Below are positions 58,132 to 64,000 of a stretch of 64,000 nt of DNA, piece by piece. Source of the DNA: Leucobacter sp. PH1c (GTDB lineage Bacteria; Actinomycetota; Actinomycetes; Actinomycetales; Microbacteriaceae). The stretch spans positions 1 to 64,000 of the forward strand of contig NZ_AYMV01000001.1 in assembly GCF_000633415.1 (NCBI RefSeq), read 5' to 3'. The notes under the pieces are model-generated. The model was not told the DNA's origin. It saw only the letters and a list, made by a program, of their open reading frames with translations, and did not search any database. Position numbers and translations under genes: made by a program. Numbering within the stretch: position 1 is the stretch's first letter; each line of letters begins with the position of its first letter.

Positions 58132-58812
58132 GTGAGCAGACCGAGCGCCGATCCGCGGGACCCCGCGCACCCCGAGAGCCCCGGAACTCCCGCGCGCCCC
58201 AGAGTTCCCGCGAGCCGCGTGGGGCGCGATACCGTCGCGACCATCGGCATCGTCGTCGCCCTGCTCATCTTCTTCGCGACCGTGCCGCTCTCCGCGCAGG
58301 ACGGCACCGCGTGGTGGCTCATCACCCTGGCGATCGGCTCCTCGCTGCTCCTCGCGGCAGTGCTCGTGCGCATGTTCATGCGCGGGTCGAATCTGTTCCG
58401 GCTCCTCGCGCTCCTCCTCGTGGTGGCGGTCGCGTGCGCGCTCGGCATCTTCACGGTGGCGCGGGAGATGCCCGGGCAGTTCTCGGGCATCGAGACCCGC
58501 ATCGACGCGCTCTACTTCACGCTCACCACGATGACCACGACCGGCTACGGCGACATCCACGCGGTCGGCCAGTTCGCGCGCGCCCTCGTGTCGCTCATCC
58601 TCGTCTTTGATCTCGTCTTCCTCGGCCTGTTCGGCGCGGAGCTCTCGCGGATCGCGCAGCGCACGCTCGTGCGGGTGCGGGGCGGGGGCGCCGATCACTG
58701 GCCCGCGGGCGCGTCGGGCGCGGCGGGCGCGGCACCCGAGCGGCGCGCTGAGCGGCGTGCCGAGCCAGCGGAGCCCCGGCCCGCAGCACCCGAGCGGCCG
58801 GAGGCCGAGTGA
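58132..58812 (+). CDS. Two-helix potassium channel protein
   Basis: A 226-residue membrane protein with a short Pro-rich lead, about four N-terminal helices, and the pore region TLTTMTTTGYGDIHAVG (filter TGYGD at about residue 137) between the last two helices. The pore marks an ion-channel-2 potassium channel. The C-terminal tail is charged and Ala/Arg-rich. GTG 58132 is the start. The stop overlaps the ClC gene start (GTGA). It may release or balance K+ together with that chloride channel. Confidence 0.88.
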   Translation: MSRPSADPRDPAHPESPGTPARPRVPASRVGRDTVATIGIVVALLIFFATVPLSAQDGTAWWLITLAIGSSLLLAAVLVRMFMRGSNLFRLLALLLVVAVACALGIFTVAREMPGQFSGIETRIDALYFTLTTMTTTGYGDIHAVGQFARALVSLILVFDLVFLGLFGAELSRIAQRTLVRVRGGGADHWPAGASGAAGAAPERRAERRAEPAEPRPAAPERPEAE

Positions 58813-60122
58813 CCCCCGGCGAACTTCCCGGACCGCCCTCGCGCGCCGCGCGCCTCCGCGCCACCGCGAAGCCGCTCATCACCGCGATCCTGATGGGCGG
58901 CTTCGCCGGGCTCATCGCGATCCTCACGTTCCAGGGGATGATGGCGCTCCAACACCTCGTCTGGGGCGACGAGGCGGCGGGCCCGGCGCGGATCGCCCTC
59001 ACGATCCTGCTCGGCGGGGCCCTGCTGATCCTGCTCGCGCGCATCGCGCCCACCGAGACTATGGACGAGCTCCTCCGCGACACCGAGCGGCCCTGGCAGC
59101 GCTCCCGCCGCACGATCATCGTGACGGCGCTCAGCGCGATCGTCGCCGTCGCGTTCGGCGGAGCGATCGGGCCGGAGGCGGGGCTGCTCGCGGTCGTCGC
59201 CCAGTGTTCGGCGATCGTGTCCCGGCTCATCGCCCGCGACGAGGCCGGAGCCCGCGCGATCTCCGAGGCCGGGGCGGCCGGCACGCTCGGCGGGCTCTAC
59301 GCCTCGCCGCCCGCGGCGGCGGCGCTCGACGGGGATCGCCTCACGCCGAGCCGCTTCGCCTCGCTCGTGGCGGCGGTGTCCGGCTTCGTGGTGTTCCTCT
59401 GGGTCGCGCGCAACGTGTTCGGCGGCGAGGGCGTCACCGCCGTCCCGCTGCCCGCGCCGAGCCCGGGCGCCGACTGGCTGCTCGTCATCCCCGTGCTCGC
59501 CGGCCTCGCGCTCGGCGTGCTGTTCCGGATCCTGCTCCCCGCCGCTCAGCGGCTCGCAGCCCGGCTGCGCCGCCCCTGGCTCGCGACCGTGGCCGGCACC
59601 GTGCTGTTCGCGCTCCTCGCCGCCGCCGTGCCGCTCGTGCGCTTCTCCGGGCACCACGACCTCGGCACCGTGAACGCGCTCGCTGCGGACGATGCCTGGA
59701 TGCCGCTCGCGCTCGTCGCCGTGGCGAAGCTCGTCGCGCTCGTGCTCTGCCTCGCCTCCGGCTGGCGCGGCGGCGAGATCTTCCCGCTCATCTTCATCGG
59801 GGCGGCCGCGGGCGCGGCGTGCGCGGCGCTCCTCCCCGGGCTCGATCCGGCCTCGGCCGTGATGATCGCGATGGCCGCGACGGTTACCGTGGGTTGGCGC
59901 CGCCCGCTCGCCGCCTTCCTGCTGCTCGTACTCGTGGTCGACGGCCCGGTGATCGTGCCGCTGCTCGTCGGGATCGGCTGCGGGATCGTGGTGGACAAGC
60001 TCTGCTTCCCGCCCCGCGCGGAGCCGGAGGCCCCGGCCGGAGCGGCGCCCGATGCGGCGCCGGGCACGCCGCCGGGCACGCCGCCCGGCACGCCGCCCGG
60101 TTCCTCGTCGCGCGCGCGGTGA
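58809..60122 (+). CDS. ClC family chloride channel/transporter
   Basis: A 437-residue ClC-type membrane protein with about ten helices. The conserved FGGAIGPEAGLLAV (gating Glu) and GWRGGEIFPLIFIGAAAG are present. The first selectivity motif, usually GSGIP, is not clear. The C-terminus carries 12-bp repeats encoding Gly-Thr-Pro-Pro. It is coupled by GTGA to the K+ channel gene. Confidence 0.85.
   Translation: MTPGELPGPPSRAARLRATAKPLITAILMGGFAGLIAILTFQGMMALQHLVWGDEAAGPARIALTILLGGALLILLARIAPTETMDELLRDTERPWQRSRRTIIVTALSAIVAVAFGGAIGPEAGLLAVVAQCSAIVSRLIARDEAGARAISEAGAAGTLGGLYASPPAAAALDGDRLTPSRFASLVAAVSGFVVFLWVARNVFGGEGVTAVPLPAPSPGADWLLVIPVLAGLALGVLFRILLPAAQRLAARLRRPWLATVAGTVLFALLAAAVPLVRFSGHHDLGTVNALAADDAWMPLALVAVAKLVALVLCLASGWRGGEIFPLIFIGAAAGAACAALLPGLDPASAVMIAMAATVTVGWRRPLAAFLLLVLVVDGPVIVPLLVGIGCGIVVDKLCFPPRAEPEAPAGAAPDAAPGTPPGTPPGTPPGSSSRAR
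60060..60095 (+). repeat. 12-bp tandem repeat (3 copies) in the ClC gene
   Basis: Three copies of a unit like CCGGGCACGCCG encode Pro-Gly-Thr-Pro patterns just before the C-terminus. Confidence 0.83.
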
Positions 60123-60180
60123 ATCGGCCGCACCCCGGAACCGCCCCCACCCCGCGCCCCATCGCCGCTATGCTCCGAGC

Positions 60181-62058
60181 ATGAGCATGGGTGGCGGAAT
60201 GGGCGGTGGCCGGGGCTCGCGCGTCTCGGGCGGCGACGCCGCGCGGCAGCGCGAGCTGAACAGCCAGGCGCCGAAGGTGGCGGGCCTCGGCAAGCGGATC
60301 GCGGAGCTCTTCCGCCCGTACCGCGGCCCGCTCGCGGTGATCATCGCGCTCGTGATCGTCTCGGCCGCGCTCGCGATCCTGCCGCCGCTCATCACGCAGC
60401 GGGTGTTCGACGACGGCTTGTTCCCGGTCGACGGCTCCGGGCCGAACCTCCCGATCCTCACCTGGCTCGTCGTGGCGATGATCGTCGTGTTCGTGGTCTC
60501 GTCGGGGCTCGGCATCATCCAGACCTACTTCACCGCGCGCGTGGGCAACCGCGTCATGGGCGACCTGCGCGTCCGGCTGTTCTCCCATCTGCAGCGCATG
60601 GAGCTCGGCTTCTTCACCCGCACGAAGACGGGCGTCATCCAGTCCCGCCTGCAGAACGACGTCGGCGGCGTCGCGAACGTTCTCACGAACACGGTGTCGA
60701 ACATTATCGGCAACACGGTCACGGTGATCGCCGCGGCGGTCGCGATGATCCTGCTCAGCTGGCAGCTCACGATCGTCGCGCTCGTGCTGATGCCCGTCCT
60801 GGTCTTCGCACAGCGTCGGGTGGGGCAGGTGCGGGCGCGGATCGCGGGCCGCACCCAGGAATCGCTGTCCGAGATGACGGCGATCACGCAGGAGGCGCTC
60901 TCGGTCTCGGGCGTGCTCCTCGCGAAGACCTACTCGCGGCAGCAGGCGGAGACCGAGCGCTACGCCGACGAGAACCGCAACCAGATCGCGCTGCAGGTGC
61001 AGCAGACGATGAGCGGGCAGGTGTTCTTCGCGCTCGTGCAGGTGTTCCTGTCGGCGGTGCCGGCGATCGTGTACCTGGTTTCGGGCTGGCTGCTCGCGGA
61101 GGCGCAGGGCACGGGCTTCGACCCGGGCATCACGGCGGGCACGATCGTCGCGTTCACGACGGTGCAGTCGCGGCTGCTCTTCCCGCTCATGGCGCTCATG
61201 CGGATCGCGCTCGACCTGCAGACCTCGAGCGCGCTGTTCGCGCGCATCTTCGAGTACCTGGATCTCGCCCCGGCGATCGTCGACGCCCCCGATGCGGCGC
61301 AGCCCTCGGACGCTGCGGGGCGGGCGGGCCGGATCGAGTTCGCCGACGTGACGTTCCGCTACCCGGACGCGGGGCCGGAGGACCGCCCCACGCTCGACGG
61401 CATCTCGTTCACCGTGGCGCCGGGCGAGTTCGTGGCGTTCGTCGGCGCATCGGGCTCGGGCAAGACGACGATCGGGAACCTGATCCCGCGCCTGTACGAC
61501 GCCTCCTCGGGCACCGTGAGCTACGGGGGCGACGACGTGCGCAGTCTCGCGCAGGAGGCCCTCATGGACCGGATCGGCGTGGTCACCCAGGAGCCGTACC
61601 TGTTCCACGCGTCGATCGCGGCGAACCTGCGCTACGCGAAGCCGGACGCGAGCCAGGAGGAGCTCGAGCGGGCGGCGCGGCTCGCGAACATCCACGACAC
61701 GATCGCGGGCTTCGCCGAGGGCTACGACACGATCGTCGGCGAGCGCGGCTACCGCCTCTCGGGCGGCGAGAAGCAGCGGATCGCGATCGCGCGCGTGCTG
61801 CTCAAGAACCCCCGCGTGCTCGTGCTCGACGAGGCGACGAGCGCGCTCGACACCGTGAACGAGCGGGTTGTGCAGCACGCGCTCGAGGACGCGCGGAGCG
61901 GGCGCACGACGATCGCGATCGCGCACCGGCTTTCGACCGTGGTCGACGCGGACCGGATCTACGTCGTCGGGGCCGGGCGGATCCTCGAGGCGGGCACGCA
62001 CGAGGAACTGCTCGCAAGCGCCGGCGCGTACGCGGAGCTCTACTCGCAGCAGCAGTAG
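60181..62058 (+). CDS. ABC exporter, fused permease and ATPase
   Basis: A 625-residue type-1 exporter. A Gly/Met-rich lead precedes a six-helix membrane domain (about residues 50-350), then an ATPase with Walker A GASGSGKTT (about residue 424), Q-loop GVVTQEPYLFH, signature LSGGEKQRIAIARVL and Walker B VLVLDEATSALD. These proteins usually work as homo- or heterodimers exporting lipids, drugs or peptides. It is followed by an AlaA-like aminotransferase gene 30 bp downstream. Confidence 0.93.
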   Translation: MSMGGGMGGGRGSRVSGGDAARQRELNSQAPKVAGLGKRIAELFRPYRGPLAVIIALVIVSAALAILPPLITQRVFDDGLFPVDGSGPNLPILTWLVVAMIVVFVVSSGLGIIQTYFTARVGNRVMGDLRVRLFSHLQRMELGFFTRTKTGVIQSRLQNDVGGVANVLTNTVSNIIGNTVTVIAAAVAMILLSWQLTIVALVLMPVLVFAQRRVGQVRARIAGRTQESLSEMTAITQEALSVSGVLLAKTYSRQQAETERYADENRNQIALQVQQTMSGQVFFALVQVFLSAVPAIVYLVSGWLLAEAQGTGFDPGITAGTIVAFTTVQSRLLFPLMALMRIALDLQTSSALFARIFEYLDLAPAIVDAPDAAQPSDAAGRAGRIEFADVTFRYPDAGPEDRPTLDGISFTVAPGEFVAFVGASGSGKTTIGNLIPRLYDASSGTVSYGGDDVRSLAQEALMDRIGVVTQEPYLFHASIAANLRYAKPDASQEELERAARLANIHDTIAGFAEGYDTIVGERGYRLSGGEKQRIAIARVLLKNPRVLVLDEATSALDTVNERVVQHALEDARSGRTTIAIAHRLSTVVDADRIYVVGAGRILEAGTHEELLASAGAYAELYSQQQ

Positions 62059-62088
62059 GGCGCGGCCGCCGCGGAGTAGGATCTTCCC

Positions 62089-63315
62089 GTGCGTCCGATC
62101 ACCCAGTCCCGCAAGCTCGCCGGTGTGCGCTACGACGTGCGGGGCCCGATCCTGCAGGAGGCCGAGCGCCTCGAGCGCGCGGGGCAGCAGATCCTGAAGC
62201 TCAACATCGGCAACCCGGCGCCGTTCGGCTTCGCGGCGCCGCCCGAGATCGTCGAGGCGGTCGAGCGCGCGCTGCCGATCGCGCAGGGGTACACCGACTC
62301 GCGGGGGATCCTCCCCGCGCGCGAGGCCGTCGCCGCCGCCTACACGGCCGCGGGGGTGCCCGGGGTCGGGCCGGACGACGTGCTGATCGGCAACGGCGTG
62401 AGCGAGCTCATCTCGCTCGTGCTGCAGGCACTCGTCGACACGGGCGACGAGATCCTCGTCCCGGCACCCGACTACCCCCTGTGGACGGCGCAGGTGACGC
62501 TCGCGGGCGGCCGCGCGGTGCACTACCCGTGCGCCGAGGAGCAGGGCTGGCTGCCGGATCTCGCCGCTGTCGAGGCCCTGATCACTCCCGCGACCCGGGG
62601 CATCGTGCTGATCAACCCGAACAACCCGACGGGCGCGGTGTACCCGCCCGAACTCGTGCGCGGCTTCGCGGCGCTCGCCGAGCGGCACGGCGTCGTGCTC
62701 ATGGCGGACGAGATCTACGACCGCATCCTGTACGACGGCGCGCGGCACGAGCACGCGGCGCGGCACGTGGCGGACACCCTGTGCCTCACCTTCGGCGGCC
62801 TGTCGAAGGTGCAGCGCGTGGCGGGATACCGCGCGGGCTGGCTCGTCGCCTCCGGGAACCGGGCGCGGGCGCGCGACTTCCTGGAGGGGCTCACCCTCCT
62901 CGCCAACATGCGGATGTGCGCGAATGCGCCGGCTCAGCACGCGATCCCGGTGGCGCTCGCGCCCGGGGGCGACGGCTCGGGGATCGCGGAGCTCTGCGCG
63001 CCGGGCGGACGGCTGCGCGAGCAGCGCGACACCGCGCACGGGCTGCTCACCGAGATCCCGGGCGTGAGCTGCGTGCTGCCGGGCGGCGCGATGTACCTCT
63101 TCCCGCGGCTCGACCCCGAGCGCTTCCCGATCGAGGACGATCAGGCCTTCGTGATCGAGCTGCTGCGCGCCACGCGCGTGCTCGTGACGAACGGGCGGGG
63201 CTTCAACCTCCCGACGCCCGATCACCTGCGCTTCGTCACGCTGCCGAGCGTCCCCGTGCTGACGGAGGCGATCGGGCGGATCGCGGAGCACCTCGCCGAG
63301 ATCCGGCGGGACTGA
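62089..63315 (+). CDS. AlaA-like pyridoxal-phosphate aminotransferase
   Basis: A 408-residue class I aminotransferase matching the AlaA alanine aminotransferase group. It has RGPILQEAERLERAGQQILKLNIGNPAPFGF near the N-terminus, LINPNNPTGAVY, and the PLP Lys in FGGLSKVQRVAGYRAGW (about residue 245). It transfers amino groups between glutamate and pyruvate or branched keto acids. GTG 62089 is the start, following AGGATCTTCCC. Confidence 0.92.
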   Translation: MRPITQSRKLAGVRYDVRGPILQEAERLERAGQQILKLNIGNPAPFGFAAPPEIVEAVERALPIAQGYTDSRGILPAREAVAAAYTAAGVPGVGPDDVLIGNGVSELISLVLQALVDTGDEILVPAPDYPLWTAQVTLAGGRAVHYPCAEEQGWLPDLAAVEALITPATRGIVLINPNNPTGAVYPPELVRGFAALAERHGVVLMADEIYDRILYDGARHEHAARHVADTLCLTFGGLSKVQRVAGYRAGWLVASGNRARARDFLEGLTLLANMRMCANAPAQHAIPVALAPGGDGSGIAELCAPGGRLREQRDTAHGLLTEIPGVSCVLPGGAMYLFPRLDPERFPIEDDQAFVIELLRATRVLVTNGRGFNLPTPDHLRFVTLPSVPVLTEAIGRIAEHLAEIRRD

Positions 63316-63337
63316 GCGTGGAGCGGACGGAGCGCGC

Positions 63338-63796
63338 GTGAGCATCAGGATTCTGGCGGTCGGGAAGAAGCACGAGGCCTGGGTGACCGAGGGGATCGGG
63401 CGCTACGAGCAGCGCCTGCGCAAGCCCTTCGACACGGCGTGGCAGCTGCTGCCGCACTCCGCGCGCGACGGCGAGGCCGCGCGGGCGGAGGAATCGGAGC
63501 GGATCCTCGCGAAGCTCGACCGCGACGCCTTCGTGGTGCTCCTCGATGAGCGCGGGCGCAACGTCGATTCGCCCGAGCTCGCGCGGCGGGTGCGCGCGGA
63601 GCTCGACGCGGGACGGCAGATCGTCGTGGTGATCGGCGGCGCCTACGGGGTGTCCGACGCCGTGCGGCAGCGCGCGAACTTCGTGTGGAGCCTGTCCGCT
63701 CTCGTCTTCCCGCATCAGCTCGTGCGGCTCATCCTCGTGGAGCAGCTCTACCGCGCCCAGGAGATCTCCGCGGGGCGGTCCTACCACCACGTCTGA
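63338..63796 (+). CDS. rlmH: 23S rRNA (pseudouridine1915-N3)-methyltransferase
   Basis: A 152-residue SPOUT knot methyltransferase, the usual RlmH length. It has LDERGRNVDSPELARRVRAEL, VVVIGGAYGVSDAVRQRA (the knot SAM-binding loop) and the end LVEQLYRAQEISAGRSYHH that is diagnostic of RlmH. It methylates pseudouridine 1915 in helix 69 of 23S rRNA. GTG 63338 starts 22 bp after the aminotransferase stop. Confidence 0.96.
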   Translation: MSIRILAVGKKHEAWVTEGIGRYEQRLRKPFDTAWQLLPHSARDGEAARAEESERILAKLDRDAFVVLLDERGRNVDSPELARRVRAELDAGRQIVVVIGGAYGVSDAVRQRANFVWSLSALVFPHQLVRLILVEQLYRAQEISAGRSYHHV

Positions 63797-63837
63797 GCCT
63801 CGGCCACAGTGTCGGAGGCCGCCGGTATCCTCCCCGC

Positions 63838-64000
63838 ATGAACCCCTTCCGGCTCTCGACTCGGCGGCGGCCCCCGGCCGCGCGGGCGCGCTCAGCTCGG
63901 CCCGGTGCCGGCGCTGCGCCGCGCGCCGCGGCCCCGGTGCCGCCGCCCGGCGTGGTTGTGCCCTGGCGGGTCACGGAGCGCTCGCCCTCGGGGGTGATCG
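63838..64000 (+). CDS. Unidentified gene, 5' part
   Basis: An open frame from ATG 63838 to the window end encodes MNPFRLSTRRRPP, then an Ala/Pro/Arg-rich stretch, then VVVPWRVTERSPSGVI. No domain can be recognised from 54 residues. The ribosome site is weak (TATCCTCCCCGC). It follows rlmH by 41 bp. Confidence 0.5.
   Translation, partial: MNPFRLSTRRRPPAARARSARPGAGAAPRAAAPVPPPGVVVPWRVTERSPSGVI

Noticed and set aside
59884-63345. Very long open frame (over 1,100 codons) antisense to the ABC exporter and aminotransferase genes
   Set aside because: It spans several recognised + strand genes and has Arg/Asp/Glu/His shadow composition, with no recognisable domain.

Overview
The window is very GC-rich, densely coded DNA from an actinobacterium. 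The repertoire (DUF222/HNH protein, lipoate ligase with its accessory domain in front, many TetR regulators, a YhgE/MMPL pair, GTG starts, ATGA/GTGA coupling) suggests Microbacteriaceae, perhaps Leucobacter-like; this is an inference, because no rRNA or other taxonomic marker is present. I see 58 protein-coding genes (two cut by the window edges). I see no rRNA, tRNA, CRISPR array, insertion sequence, prophage or origin.

Left part (1-11.7 kb): the 3' end of a 2-oxoacid dehydrogenase E2 gene; a TetR regulator divergent from a coupled MMPL/YhgE membrane pair with two operator-like palindromes between them; a quinone oxidoreductase; a DUF222/HNH protein; a lipoate-protein ligase; and another TetR regulator.

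12.1-21.3 kb: two converging catabolic operons. One has a YtcJ-type amidohydrolase, an APC permease and an M24 peptidase, behind a promoter whose spacer is an inverted repeat and whose leader carries 8-bp tandem repeats. The other has an MFS transporter, a second YtcJ-type amidohydrolase and an alpha/beta hydrolase, with a divergent TetR gene.

21.3-32.4 kb: a sulfur-scavenging type cluster. It has two flavin/FMN reductases, divergent from two luciferase-like monooxygenases, a GNAT acetyltransferase, an amino-acid ABC importer (permease, ATPase, two duplicated binding lipoproteins) and a large FAD/NAD(P) protein. The set parallels the Bacillus ytm/yxe operons for S-substituted cysteines.

32.4-42.3 kb: a two-component system, a secreted permuted papain-like hydrolase, a lipoprotein, a DUF1684 protein, an acetyltransferase, cytidine deaminase, a DHA2-type MFS exporter, an MTH1187-type thiamine-binding protein, and an oxidoreductase/DUF1304 pair divergent from a TetR gene with a clear operator.

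42.3-58.1 kb is the most notable region. It holds an aldose-1-epimerase-like gene, a GntR/FCD regulator, an SMP-30 lactonase, a complete peptide-type ABC importer, a ceramidase-like hydrolase, three SDR dehydrogenases, an enolase-superfamily dehydratase, an NTF2-like protein, a D-2-hydroxyacid dehydrogenase and an FAH-family diketo-acid hydrolase. These make up a non-phosphorylative sugar-acid (diketo-hydrolase) pathway. A palindrome GCTATAGC recurs at four promoter positions only in this region (43347, 45337 with one change, 56162, 56213), which marks a probable GntR regulon.

58.1-64 kb: housekeeping and transport genes (K+ channel, ClC channel, ABC exporter, AlaA-like aminotransferase, rlmH) and the start of an unidentified gene. 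A recurring oddity is the number of short tandem repeats: 12- or 15-bp units in at least eight coding regions, and 8-bp units in two leader regions.
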